From Oncomelania hupensis (taxonomy: Eukaryota > Mollusca > Gastropoda > Littorinimorpha > Pomatiopsidae): a stretch of DNA of 64,000 bases. The notes below the pieces were generated by a model. The model was not told the origin of the DNA. It worked only from the letters and a program-made list of their open reading frames with translations, and ran no database searches. Both the position numbers and the translations under genes were made by a program. The DNA lies in the NCBI GenBank assembly GCA_036898135.1, contig CM072519.1:34915939-34979938 (forward strand). Direction: 5' to 3'. Positions 48,769-60,253 of the stretch are shown one piece after another (the stretch's first letter is position 1; each line of letters starts with the position of its first letter).

Positions 48769-49504
48769 TGTCACGTGGGGTTTATGGGCTCTGCACAATG
48801 GAATTATGGACCCTCACGTTTATTCGGTGGGAACTGCTAGTAAGTCACCCTATGAATTACTTTAATAAATTTATTTGTTTAGCTCGTTCTGTGTTAAGGT
48901 TGGGGTACAGAAATAGATAGAAAAATGGTAAACAACAGTGGTTCCGTACGGTATACAACATGGCGGCGTTACCGGTCGTGTTTCGCCTCGTGCTCGGCTC
49001 TTCCACGTGGTACGGCAAATTCGGATTAACAATTCACATTTATGCATAGCAAATTCCACAAACATAATTTCAACAATAATATACATATATCACGATGAAA
49101 CAGAAGTGTGTTCATTTACCTGTTTGACAAGTGCAGGCCCGTGGCGACTTAATAGAATTCTAAGATTCTTAAGTCCTGCTTCCTGGTCTATGAGTGAAGA
49201 GATTGTACTACTACTCTGTAGCTCTGTACACTTCGGTGTCTTACTCTCAACTGACCAAACTTGTGCTAGGGTTTGGACCCAGTCAAACTGGCTCGAACCG
49301 CTTTGCCTGAGCTCTCATTGGTTAAACTTTTTACGACTCTCGCCCACAGTGCTGAGTCACTTCGCTGTGTGGGTCGGCCTCGCAGTGTGTTGCCCTCTGT
49401 GTACCTTAATTGCTGGCTGTGTACTACACTAACTCTCTACTGTTACAATGTCTACACAAGGCGAAATAGTCAATATGCAGAGTAAAACTAGCCAGTTCAT
49501 GACA
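48769..49504 (-). repeat. 5' LTR of the Gmr1-like element (shortened, 736 bp)
   Basis: Aligns with the 3' LTR with three substitutions over 736 bp but lacks 790 bp, corresponding to 42346-43135. The junction lies at a TAAAC that occurs at both edges of the missing part in the long LTR. Confidence 0.92.
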
Positions 49505-50009
49505 GTCTTCCTCATTTACTCTTTCCTATTCCTGCTCTGTCCTTCACTCTGCTATACTATCTTCTTCTTCGCTAGATCAATGACCTACCTTTTTTCTTGA
49601 AAACTCTTCCTGGACAAGACTCCTTGTTTGTGTATGGGGTCTGTTGGATCAGCTTGGGAGTGTTGGACGCTTTCTGCCGGGTGGTCACTAGGGCTTCCTA
49701 TGATTGTACTATTTAGCACTATAGGCATTTTATATGTATGTGTTTTGTTGATGATTTATAATGATGTTTGTATTCTATTTTGTTTTTTTAACCGGGGGTT
49801 CGCGTAGTTGAGGTCAACCCTCAGCCGTCCCCCGCGTGGGATGTCTTTATTGTAAAGTGACTGGCCGGTGGAGGGCATTCAATTTTCCCACTGGGGTTGT
49901 TTCAGCAGATCTTTTATGCGGATCGGGGGTTGTCCGGTCCTGATTTGGCTCGGAAGAGTCCGCTGGACCTAAAGCAACAATAAATCAATCAATCAAAAAC
50001 TGTTCAAAG

Positions 50010-50612
<603 letters not shown>

Positions 50613-50684
50613 GTCGTATTGCAGTGATGACTGATGTACAAGAATAATTTCATAACCAACTACTAGTACTACTACTGTGAGAGT

Positions 50685-50686
<2 letters not shown>

Positions 50687-50719
<33 letters not shown>

Positions 50720-50850
50720 GTGTGTGTGTGTGCGCGCGTTAAGTTTAGGCGATGACTGTGTGCGAGCCTTTGGGTATGTTTGTGCTAGTGTGTGTGGTTG
50801 TGCATGCATGTGTGTATTTGTGTATGTATGTATGTGTGTATGCATGCGTA

Positions 50851-50908
<58 letters not shown>
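50687..50908. repeat. (GT)n-rich block ending in (GA)n
   Basis: GT array from about 50687, mixed GT/GC/AT variants, then a pure GA array at about 50870-50908. Confidence 0.93.
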
Positions 50909-50911
<3 letters not shown>

Positions 50912-51228
50912 TTGTTAAATATAAAACATTTTGCCAATGTCCATCACCAAATAATAAGCTATTCCGATTGTTGTATCTATTACATGTCAATTGGCGAAAT
51001 AAATTCCTGTTATCCTGTTAGTAATAGTACTAGTAGTAGGCCTAACTCACTCGATAATTAATTATGCAAAATAACAATCTTGCAAAATTAACGGAAATAA
51101 ACATACAAGAAGTACCGCATTGCCTTACAAAGTTCACCTCTGGTGTTGACATAGCTTCATTCGCAATGCACGACTTTTATCAATCAAGGCCTAAATCACA
51201 GTAAATATGTCTGCGAGCAACCGTGACA
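50909..51228. other. Non-coding stretch, no gene seen
   Basis: AT-rich sequence without supported features. Confidence 0.5.
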
Positions 51229-51277
51229 ACGAATGAAAACAAAATGGCGACGAACCGGAAGGGGCGTAACCATTCGT
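51229..51277. promoter_or_regulatory. Possible promoter motif cluster (YY1-like and ETS-like)
   Basis: AAAATGGCG (51241-51249, YY1-like) and ACCGGAAG (51254-51261, ETS-like) lie between ACGAATG (51229-51235) and its reverse complement CATTCGT (51271-51277). The two motif types are common in housekeeping promoters. No gene is recognised on either side. Confidence 0.3.
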
Positions 51278-52198
51278 CGTGGGGACTTGAATTTTTTACA
51301 TTTTGAAAGGCTTTCCGCGCAATAAGTGTAATTTTTGTGGCTGTATTATTTTTTTTAAAATCAGGTTACATAATAAAACATAAATTACAGTCAAGCAATC
51401 TTTATAAAGGACAAACAATTATTTTACGAAGTTGAAGCTGCTCCCCCCAAAAAGGTAGTTGCTGGGCTGCGCCAATGTCTCCCCTTTCGTTATTGGTCAT
51501 TTGTTTTAGAAAGAACCACTATACATAGCGGTTTGAGACCACAATCTGACCCTGGTATCAGCGGTAAAATTAGAGTCAGATTTCCCGGAAATCGCTATCC
51601 GCTCTGAAGAGTTAACTTCCCTTGCATCCGTAATACCTAATTATGTAATAGCAGAACTGTACAGCTGTGACCAGTAAAAGATTTTGTGTCCACTTCTTGT
51701 CGCTCGCTAAACTGCTGTGTTGGCGTTGAAAGCAGACACATCGTACACAGGTCAACGTAGTTCTTCCTGTCCCAGATTGAGTGCGTTTCAACAAAAAGTG
51801 TATCTCTTGTACCACTGCCCCAGAGAGAACGAAGGTGTGACAGCGTTTGAAAGTGGTGACGACCTGTAAGGTTCGTGACTTTTCGTTGTGTCCCTGTGGT
51901 CTCGCCACTGTCCTCGCTGAACTCGGTCTTGATGTAAGCCACGAATGTAAATATGCTTGAGCGTCAGCTCAGCGGTGCGCTTCCGGAAGGGCACTGTATC
52001 CACGAGAATGGGGGGAAACCACAGCTAAACAGCGACAGGTATAGCGATCAAAGAGAGAGACAGAGACGGAGACAGACCGACAGAGACAGACAGAGCGTGT
52101 TAAACATGGCAACAGTGTTTCCTTATTACCTAGACTAACAGTGTAAGGTACTGATAACACGATACTGGCGTTCGGGCAGCGCCGTGCCTAATGTAGCC
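51278..52198. other. Stretch without a recognised gene
   Basis: Overlapping reverse-strand ORFs of 98 and 101 codons (51612-51942) have mixed composition, but I recognise no domain. A GAGACAGA-type repeat lies at about 52048-52095. Confidence 0.45.
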
Positions 52199-52290
52199 TG
52201 CTCCTTCGGATAAGAGTTTAACCTAGGTTTAGTCTGTGTGTGCCATCGCTCGGGCTTTACAGATCCCAACGCTCATATCGTGTGAGTATA
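52199..52290 (+). mobile_element. SINE family S fragment
   Basis: GCTCCTTCGGATAAGAGTTT and AACCTAGGTTTAGTCTGTGT match the central blocks of the family in diverged form. Confidence 0.65.
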
Positions 52291-53202
52291 AACAAAATAA
52301 ATACAACACACACACGAAAACAACAACAAGCTCTACATCCTGTCTCCTCTCGTCCTGGGTGGCGCTGCATTGTAGACGCCGTGTTTCACCGAGAAGGCAC
52401 CCCCGAATTTGGTCTTCACGGATAACAAATATTATATAAAAGTCACAAATCCAATATTAAAACTTGCGTAGGTCAAAACTGACTCGTTCTGACTTCATTG
52501 CCTGTGTTAATTGCTCATTAGAGATGGAAGCGTTGAAGACAAAAAACTGAAGACTAACTTTGAATAGGTAAAACCTTTTTTTGTGCAGAATGCTAGCTAT
52601 GGGTCTAGAATACCAACATCTGTGAGGCAAAGCGAAAGTGCATCTGAGGTCGAGTGTTCAAACTTGTACACTGGATAGTATGGTTATCAAAGAGTTTATT
52701 CATCCACTTTATTGAGGTCACTGCTCTCCGATAAGTGTATAAGCAGCGAAACAAGAGCAGCATACGAAATTGATTTCAAACTACTTCAAAAGGCAATGGC
52801 ATTTCGGACAGCGCCATGGGTCGTCACTTGGAACCACAAGCATAGAGTTATCAGTCCAACGCCTTCAAGCTTATGCGGTTAGTGTATATACTGTTCGGTT
52901 GGAACGATCGAACATGGCGTTTAGATTCAAACTTTACAGATATCAAGCACCACCACAAATGTGTGAATATATAAACAAATATTAATCTCTTAGAATGAAT
53001 AGTTTATAGCTTTTTAAGCGTGTTGATGTAGGGCTCAGCGACACTTTAACTATTTATGCTACAGGACGCAGCGATGAAACACAGTCGCGCACTAGGAAAG
53101 GAGTGTCGGTCTAGACGCAAACCATTCCGTTTCCACAATACTTCAAAATAGAAATGTAGACTACTATACCACTACCACTACCGCTATTATTACCACCAAT
53201 AC
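52291..53202. other. Non-coding stretch, no gene seen
   Basis: No supported ORF, repeat or RNA gene noted. Confidence 0.5.
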
Positions 53203-53205
53203 CAT

Positions 53206-53241
<36 letters not shown>

Positions 53242-53242
53242 G

Positions 53243-53311
<69 letters not shown>

Positions 53312-53312
53312 T
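53203..53312. repeat. (ACT)n-(AAT)n compound microsatellite
   Basis: ACT array about 53203-53241 followed by AAT array 53242-53312. Confidence 0.97.
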
Positions 53313-53744
53313 TTGTATCCGAGCGGAGCATTTGACTCCCGTCTCTCGGCCACGACCTTGAGAACACAGCTCAACCCGAGCTGTTATTTTCATTTATCCC
53401 TCAAAGGAGGGACATAAAAATATTTGCCCTGCAAGGCGGTGAAGCGTAGTTGGTAGTAAACCGGGTTGCCAACTACTAGTGCCACGACACTCAAACACAA
53501 GTCGCTGCCACCGACCTGCATAAAATGCCTGCCGACAATGTAGTCCCGCTCACCACCAAAAGCAGAAGGCGAATGGTCAGCCGGGGAGAACAAATGTCAT
53601 GTCGCCTTGTCCTGCATAACCCAGTGGCATCCCCAAAGGATTCTGCACAGCTGCAGGAGCCACCCAAGGCTAGTCTAACCCAAGAAATTCAAGGTAGACA
53701 ACTTCTCTCCCAAGCCTCAACCAGTCACCTCACTTTTCGCTGCA

Positions 53745-53745
<1 letters not shown>
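53313..53745. other. Non-coding stretch, no gene seen
   Basis: A small AGTTGG/CCAACT inverted pair is near 53450-53477. A 115-codon forward ORF ending in a Leu run is partly microsatellite and is not supported. Confidence 0.5.
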
Positions 53746-53821
<76 letters not shown>

Positions 53822-53901
53822 ACGGATTGGGTTAGATCCAGGATTAGATCCAGCGCCTTGAGCAGCTTTTGAGCTGAAAAAGTGCTATATGGGAATTACG
53901 A

Positions 53902-53941
<40 letters not shown>

Positions 53942-53942
53942 A
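53746..53942 (+). mobile_element. (ACT)n array then SINE family S 3' end with (AAAT)n tail
   Basis: ACT array 53746-53821, then GATCCAGCGCCTTGAGCAGC, TTTTGAGCTGAAAAAGTGC and TATATGGG, then GATTAAATAAATAAAT as an (AAAT)n tail (about 53904-53942). It shows the native SINE tail. Confidence 0.8.
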
Positions 53943-54449
53943 TGGCCAGGGTATCAACGTTGTTCTAAGAGTAATCATCTGACTTGACGACATCAGCTGA
54001 TAAATTTCAATTAATTGGACACCAATTATTAATTTATTGTTATAAATAATTATAGCTATCTATCTAGCCTATAATTATGGTTATATATTGATTTTGATAT
54101 GCTCTGTTCCTTTGCAAACCCCAATGGTCATGCCATTTTGCGCTAAACTACACTTATTTTTCCAATCAAATGTGCGCACTTATTTAAAGTAAGACTGAGG
54201 GTCTTTTTTGAATCTTTTACGCAAGATAATATTAGATCATAGAAGAGTTTATTAGTCCGCATTATTGAGTACATGCGAATTGAAAAAAACGAACAATTCC
54301 GGCTGTTTTTCTGGCCGTCACCGCGAAGTTTATCTCCCCCTATCGCTGCAGTGGCTCTTTAAAGAACCCGGTCAGACATCTATAGAGCAGGTGACATGCC
54401 CAAATAAAAGCAAATATAATATTTAGGTCGTTCATGGTTGCTTATTTGT
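53943..54449. other. Non-coding stretch, no gene seen
   Basis: AT-rich sequence without supported features. Confidence 0.5.
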
Positions 54450-54565
54450 CCGGGGCGCTTGACAGTGCGTATCAAAAAGCAAGTTGCTGGGCGGCTTGAG
54501 TGGGATCTTGTTTTCGGCTAGCACCTTGAGCAGCTCTTTGAGTTGATAAGAACACTTTGTTTCAT
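54450..54565 (+). mobile_element. SINE family S, 3'-end fragment
   Basis: GGCGGCTTGAGTGGGATC and GCACCTTGAGCAGCTCTTTG are diverged versions of the family 3' module. Confidence 0.65.
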
Positions 54566-55323
54566 TTTAATATCGACGTTGCTGCTGCTGCTGTCGTACA
54601 CCTTTCGGCTGGCAGCGTTAATGCTGACCAATGTTCCAAAGCCTGCGTCCCCATTGAATAAGATCTTGTCTGAGGACTCCGAATCTCTGGCTTTGAGGTC
54701 CAGCGTCGTCATTAGTTTGACGTCTAGGCGTAGAGACAGTAAATAACGGCCTAGTTTAGATCTCCTGCTAAGGTTGTAAGGGGAATGACGTCATCTTTAG
54801 GTTTTAGTAGTTAGATTAAGATTAAATTTAGAGTTAGGGAAGTGTTAACAAACCTAACCATAAACGTATCTCTGTGTTGAAATGCATTATTTCCGTAATT
54901 TTACAGCAGACACCTTTGCTCGTAAGGTTATCTTTTCTTGTGGGAGGTAAAAGTAGACTCTTCTCTTTGCAGTATACTCCGGTCAGGATGGATTTCCTAT
55001 CGCCGTTATTAGTACAAACCAATAGATTGAACAGTCTCCTAAAGCCTTGCCCACTCGTTTGTGTACTACCATTGAGTTAAAGATAATAGACGACCGCAAT
55101 AAGTACTTAAGCCGCCGACTCCTGACAGTAGCTTTTCAAGCTTTTGTGGGCCAGGTTAGCCAATAGCGGAATGCTAACTAGAATATTGTAATAAAGTGAA
55201 TGGTGGCAAAGGTAACGTTTTGTCGAAGAGGCGAGCTAGAGACAATGGCATAGGTTCTTGGAGCTTCACGAACCTTTTTTCGATTTCTCAGATCTCGAAC
55301 CTTGGTTTCTTAACCTTTTTGAC

Positions 55324-55354
<31 letters not shown>

Positions 55355-55908
55355 TTCGGGAACTTAGGTTTGGGATTATGAGGACCTGGGAAAAAACATT
55401 TTCTTGAATCTCCACGAACCTTCCAATTAAGACAAGGTCATAAGGGACCGCTCTTTTATCAGTTTTTGTTTTTGAGAGCAAATTCCCGACATGTTTCATG
55501 TGTGTGTGTGTGCGTGTGTGTGTGGGGGTGTGTGTGTGCGCATGCGAAAGACAGCTTGTTACGTAACACTGTCGTTGCAACAAGTCAAAAGGTTGAAGGA
55601 AATAAAACACGCCAGATTAAAAACTTCTTTATACTGCACATGTATTTCCCTGAAACGCTTCGTCAGCAGTTACAAGGCACTTCGCTCTCACCAAAATGTT
55701 ACTTCAGATTATAATAAAATAATCACGAGTGAGTATAGCCCATGAGTGAAGTCAACATAAAACAACTCAACAATATACCAGAACATGAACTGACTCTCCG
55801 TCGAAACGCTTCACATCCAACGGTGTAATCCTTAGGGTGATTTGTATTGAAAACGTTCTGCACCTTTTCAGTTCAGTTCATTTTATTTTAAAACCTATTC
55901 ATTTGTTC
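54566..55908. other. Non-coding stretch with poly(A) and GT repeats
   Basis: Poly(A) run at about 55324-55352 and GT-rich sequence at 55499-55540. No gene recognised. Confidence 0.5.
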
Positions 55909-55924
55909 AATGGTTTTAGACATT

Positions 55925-56496
55925 ACATTACATGATTATTGCTTTAGGTCCAGCGGACTCTTCCGAGCCAAATCAGGACCGGACAACCCCTGATCCGCAT
56001 AAAAGAGACGCTGAAACAACCCTAGTGGCAAAACTGAAGGCTCTCCACCAGCCAGTCACTTTACAATAAAGACATCCCACGCAAGGGACGCTGAGGCTAT
56101 ACTCTAATTTATCGAACCCCCGTTTACAAAAAACAAAATAGAATACAAACATCATTATAAATTATCAACAAAACACATACATATAACATGCCTACATTGC
56201 TAAATAATAACATCATAGGAAGCCCTAGTGACCATTTGGCAGAAAGCGTCCAGTATTCCCAAGCTGATCCAACAGACCTCACACACAAATAAGGAGTCTT
56301 GCCCCGGAAGAGTTTTCAAGAAAAAAGGTAGGTGACTGGTCTAGCGAAGAAGAAGATAGTATAGCAGATTGATAGAACAGAGCAGGAATGAGAAAGAGCA
56401 AATGAGAAAAACAGCAACAGTGGGAATTTAAAGCACTAAATTTCCAGAAAATGGGGATACTATTTATACTGAAACCCCCGGCACCCCAAAGGAGTT
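55925..56496 (-). mobile_element. R1 retroposon copy, 5'-truncated, 16-bp TSD
   Basis: Reverse copy of R1 closely matching 22088-22674. It is flanked by AATGGTTTTAGACATT (55909-55924) and AATGGTTTTTGACATT (56497-56512), a 16-bp duplication with one mismatch. TATAAATAG box at 56460-56468 (reverse). Confidence 0.88.
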
Positions 56497-56512
56497 AATG
56501 GTTTTTGACATT

Positions 56513-57899
56513 CACGAAATAAAAAAACATATAATCAAATGTACACACACACGCACACACTCACAAACACACACATACATAATATATAAAACACTATACA
56601 TTTTTTAAAAGTTTCTTAAAACAGTACTAAAAAAAATTGCTGGCTCGAAACTAATAATACAATTGAAAGAAGAAAGACAATGAAAATACTGGGATTTTTT
56701 TTTTTAATCCGTAAATATCACTCTTCATTCCAATATCATCCATGTCTTTCCTTTTCGGTGTGTATTGTTTAGGCATCTATTTTTAATTGTTGATAATGTT
56801 AACGATCTTTCTTAAAGATCGTACGACACACCCACACGTGGCCGGAAGCCGGTCCCACTAGCGGCTGGCGTCGATAGCCACGCCAGTCACTGTGGTACTG
56901 TAGTATTATCACTCCACCGCCTACTGACTTACACGCGCTGCGCTTACTCAGTCATGTTGATAAAAAAGAAGTTCATAGATCAAGTCAGCACACTTTTAAT
57001 TCATTACTGCAAACTGACTGTTCATCCCACTTGGTACTAGTAAGATGATCGTGCGTGTTTCAACGGCATACTCAGATTTCTTTTAAACTTTCCCCTCTTT
57101 CAAAATGTATTTATACATTTCCATTAGCCCATGTTTGCTCTGCGTTCGTGAGCCACGCGAAACGGCGCTTGCACGTCATCACCAGCACCGTAAAGACCGC
57201 TTTTGTGCAATACAAAGTTTGGGTATGGGTGATAGTACTTGTAGAGAAACGATACGCGTCGATCGATATCCGGGGGACTTTAATCTACTTTACGTAACGC
57301 AACGTAACGTCGGTCGGTGCACAGCTACAAGCACGCCCACCTTCATTCAGACAACTTTGCGGGGCTGTGGAGGAGTAGGAGCTGGAGTTGGTGATGGAGT
57401 TGTGAAGGGATAAGGACGGGGAGCGAAATGAAATGTGTGAAGGAGAGGTATAACGTTGTTAAAAATAGAAGATACGTAAGAAGCCGAACACGCGCCTAAT
57501 TATATATCTCCGAGTTGAAATTCAGTAATTGTATTGGATGCAGTCTAAAATTTCGAGAAAAAAAAAACTAAACAAATGAAGAAAACGTTTCTCAACAAAC
57601 AAAAAAATGATCAAAAATAATATTGATGGGAAAACAAGAACAAGAAAATGTACGGGGAGTGGTGTGAAGGACAGAAAGATTCTTGAAAAAAAAACCAACA
57701 CTGTTAATATCTACATTCTAACATTTTGTCATGCCTTTGCGCTCCCGTATGTGCGTGTGTGTTTGTGTTGTGAAAGAACAACATGTGGAAGTAAATGAAC
57801 AATGCTACTGTCAGATAAGAGGCAATGAGATAAAAAAAAAAAGATAATATAAGGAAGGAAGGAACTGAAATAAATAGGAATGAAAGAAAGGAAAGTAAG
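56513..57899. other. Non-coding stretch with one hairpin
   Basis: A perfect 9-bp-arm hairpin ACGATCTTT-CTT-AAAGATCGT lies at 56802-56822. 56823-57300 is more CpG-rich, with a 102-codon ORF (57105-57413) that has no recognised domain. Confidence 0.45.
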
Positions 57900-58079
57900 A
57901 CTAAATACAAGAAGAAAGTGGGGGGGGGGAAGGGAGGGAGGGTGGGGGTGGGAAGGGGACGAAAGACAGAGGAAAGGATGGACAGAAAGTGTCTGATGAG
58001 AGAGTGGAGGAGAGTGAAAGAGAAAGTGAGAGAGAGAGAAAGGGAAGAGAGAGACATAAAGAGAGTAAGAGAAAGAGTT

Positions 58080-58142
<63 letters not shown>

Positions 58143-58156
58143 TTGTTCTTTAGAGT

Positions 58157-58210
<54 letters not shown>
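57900..58210. repeat. Purine-rich tract and (GA)n arrays upstream of the EGF-like gene
   Basis: G/A-only sequence with GA arrays at about 58093-58141 and 58163-58210, ending about 115 bp before the TATA box of the first EGF-like gene. The second gene lacks this tract. Confidence 0.9.
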
Positions 58211-58212
<2 letters not shown>

Positions 58213-58325
58213 AAATCTAGAAGGATGGCTCAGTGACAGACAGACGGGGCTCTATTGCGAAAATAAGGGGGGTAGGAAGACGTGAATCACGGATGGACAG
58301 CGGAGTGGGGGAGAGACCGGCAGGC

Positions 58326-58362
58326 TATAAGACTCGCGAGTCGGATGGCGATGCTTCAGTTG
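58326..58362 (+). promoter_or_regulatory. Core promoter of EGF-like gene 1 (TATA box and initiator)
   Basis: TATAA at 58326-58330 and a TCAGTT initiator-like element with A at 58358, 32 bp apart, the classical spacing. The paralog has the same arrangement at 63384 and 63416 within otherwise diverged sequence. Confidence 0.6.
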
Positions 58363-58528
58363 ACTACCTGCTGACCACCACACGAGCTGATAATACGCTG
58401 TCACGCTCTCTCTCTCTCCCATCAAGTGACACCAGACACACAGACAGAGCGCTAGCAGCATGGCTCTGCTAAACAGCATCTTGCACAGAAAAAGCCCAGC
58501 GAGGCTACAGTGGTTCCAGACACCCACA

Positions 58529-58981
58529 ATGACGATGAAGCAGGTGTTGTACCCGCTGTTGGTGCTGGGGCTGCTGGCCCCCAATTTCCGCAACTCTCAG
58601 GTGCTGGCTTTCGGCCATTGTCGGAGCAACTTCAGGTGTTTCAACGGTGGTGTAGAACGTTATGGACAGAGTGTGTTCGGGCCGTGCCGCTGCGATTGCC
58701 CGGAGGAATTCTCGGGGCCCAGGTGCCAGTACCGAATATTGGTGGGGAAACGCTCCTCTTCGCTCAACACGCTCTACGATTTCGTGCAGAACAGGCTTCG
58801 GGAAGAACAGGAACTCAGGAGACGCATCACGCAAGAGGAAGAGAGAGTGAGGAGGGAACAAGTGGAGGAAGAGGAGGAAGAAGCCATGCCCGTGTTGTAT
58901 CAATACGATGTGAACGAGGGGGACAGTACTCCACGAACGAGACGAAGTCAAAGAGTACACCCCAGGTTTTTCCGCAGATAG
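58529..58981 (+). CDS. Secreted EGF-like protein 1
   Basis: 150 codons with no intron in the coding part. Residues 1-27 form a signal peptide (hydrophobic VLYPLLVLGLL, likely cut after VLA). Residues 31-66 hold six cysteines spaced C-x5-C-x13-C-x-C-x-C-x8-C with a CFNGG start and a CPEEFSGPRC end. This is close to the EGF-like modules that follow astacin domains. Next come GKR (73-75), a charged helix with coiled-coil character (about 80-112), a run of six Glu, and an RTRR furin-type site (136-139); the protein ends in RFFRR. The product is probably secreted and perhaps processed at the basic sites; its receptor and role are unknown to me. An upstream in-frame ATG at 58460 would add 23 residues before the signal, but the paralog lacks it, so 58529 is preferred. 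Regulation is suggested by the TATA/initiator pair about 200 bp upstream. Confidence 0.82.
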   Translation: MTMKQVLYPLLVLGLLAPNFRNSQVLAFGHCRSNFRCFNGGVERYGQSVFGPCRCDCPEEFSGPRCQYRILVGKRSSSLNTLYDFVQNRLREEQELRRRITQEEERVRREQVEEEEEEAMPVLYQYDVNEGDSTPRTRRSQRVHPRFFRR

Positions 58982-59046
58982 CGCGTTCGCTCACAGGTCA
59001 GTTGGAATGCCTTTAATGTAATTGTTTCTTGTAATGTCATGATTTC

Positions 59047-59048
<2 letters not shown>

Positions 59049-59132
<84 letters not shown>
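59049..59132. repeat. (ATT)n microsatellite
   Basis: Pure ATT array flanked on both sides by copies of TTTCTTGTAAKGTCATGATT. The same text occurs a third time at about 60117-60135. Confidence 0.97.
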
Positions 59133-59133
<1 letters not shown>

Positions 59134-59156
59134 TCTTGTAAGGTCATGATTTCTTT

Positions 59157-60106
59157 AAGCCCCAGTCAGACCTTCCGATTCTCATAAAATTTGCCCGGTC
59201 ACACGCTGCAATAAGTTGTACAACAAGCTTACGATAAAATCTCATGCGAGTCCATCGTAAATTCGAGGATAAAACATGTTCTCATTCCGGCGATGAAATC
59301 ATAAGTTCGGAACAATCAGAACGTGATGTGCGTCCTTGAAATTGCGACTGAAGAATTGGTCCTACCCACCATCGTCTCTGTCGTCTACTCTGTGGAATTT
59401 CCACATCGGCTACTAAAACAGCAAACTATGACAATCATCTCTCTCACTATCATTCGAACTGCTCGAACTCAAACTGTTGGCCATAGCTTTCACAGCATAT
59501 ACGTAGCAACATGGGAAAGAAGGAAAACGAATCTTAACATCCTATTGCGTTTAGCGTTAAGGACGAATCACCTCTTCGCCACCCTGACAACAATGATGAT
59601 CATCATCATATCGAATAACAAGATCTACCAAAATGCGTGAATAACGGGGAAGAGCTTTTTTTAAAATTAGTCCCCGGACACTGGTGCATATAGGGGACTG
59701 TATAGGGCGGGAGGAGGGGGCCCGATGGGGCTATGAAGTATAATAAGATTAAAATCCTACAACAAGCTTCAAAGTCACATGTAAGTAAGAAGATCCAGGG
59801 TTAGAAAGGCGACGGGGATAAAAGTATTGGGCGAGAAAAGAAACACATTCACAAAGAAACTGTTATGTTATTAGTTTATAGTCCCCTCTCTTCCCAATAA
59901 GGATTTTCAGAGAGGAGACTAACTGACAAACAAACATTACAGGAACAAGGAAATAAGCCTATGAACGAGCCACAGCGAAAACCAACTTCCGCGCATGTTG
60001 TATGGAATTTTTTTAGCGTGTGACCGGTTGCTTTGTGCGATCAGTCCTGAGAGTAAATCGCATGGAACAAATTGTATGATTTAATCGGTAGGTCTGACTG
60101 GACCTT
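59157..60106. mobile_element. MITE candidate with 24-bp imperfect TIRs
   Basis: The left end AAGCCCCAGTCAGACCTTCC then GATT (59157-59180) matches the inverted right end (60083-60106) at 21 of 24 positions. It is about 950 bp with no transposase. A reverse SINE 3'-end fragment lies inside at 59660-59700. No clear target duplication. A 105-codon ORF (59323-59640) has no recognised domain. Confidence 0.6.
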
Positions 60107-60167
60107 TAGTGTCATTATTTCTTGTAATGTCATGTTTAAAAAAAAAAAAATATATATATATATAGGC

Positions 60168-60253
<86 letters not shown>

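Larger units (their letters stand above)
42181..49504 (-). mobile_element. Gmr1-like Ty3/gypsy LTR retrotransposon (7.3 kb)
   Basis: Two LTRs (TGTCACGTGG...TTCATGACA) enclose minus-strand gag, protease, integrase, reverse transcriptase and RNase H, in that order. A 5-bp duplication GTCTT lies at 42176-42180 and 49505-49509. Integrase upstream of reverse transcriptase is the Ty1/copia order, but the reverse transcriptase and RNase H are of Ty3/gypsy type. This is the hallmark of the Gmr1-like clade (first described in deuterostomes), whose gag also carries a SCAN-like region, as here. A candidate primer-binding site (TGGCGAGCCTAGCCAGG on the minus strand, about 48743-48760) lies next to the 5' LTR. 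A purine-rich tract (GAGGGAG) adjoins the 3' LTR at about 43708-43716. Two lesions and a shortened 5' LTR argue that this copy is inactive. Confidence 0.9.
41966..49997 (+). mobile_element. R1 retroposon, longest copy, split by the Gmr1-like element
   Basis: The R1 body is 41966-42180 plus 49510-49997 (about 700 bp), flanked by the 12-bp duplication AACTGTTCAAAG (41954-41965 and 49998-50009). The 5' part holds GACCCC/GGGGTC and CCTATAAAGG/CCTTTATAGG inverted pairs, then GTGCCGGGGG and a TATAAATAG box (42120-42128). The 3' end is GAGTCCGCTGGACCTAAAGC with an (AATC)n tail. Variable-length target duplications and a repetitive 3' tail indicate target-primed retroposition. No protein is encoded; whether it is a SINE or a LINE 3' part is open. 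Confidence 0.85.

Noticed and set aside
51612..51942. Reverse ORFs of 98 and 101 codons, briefly considered as a BTB-domain start
   Set aside because: The match to the BTB pattern is only a few residues and no continuation or splice site supports it.
58505..58960. 151-codon antisense ORF over the EGF-like gene, also seen at 63548-63994
   Set aside because: A shadow of the sense gene. It recurs only because the gene is duplicated, and the sense strand has signal peptide, Cys pattern and promoter.
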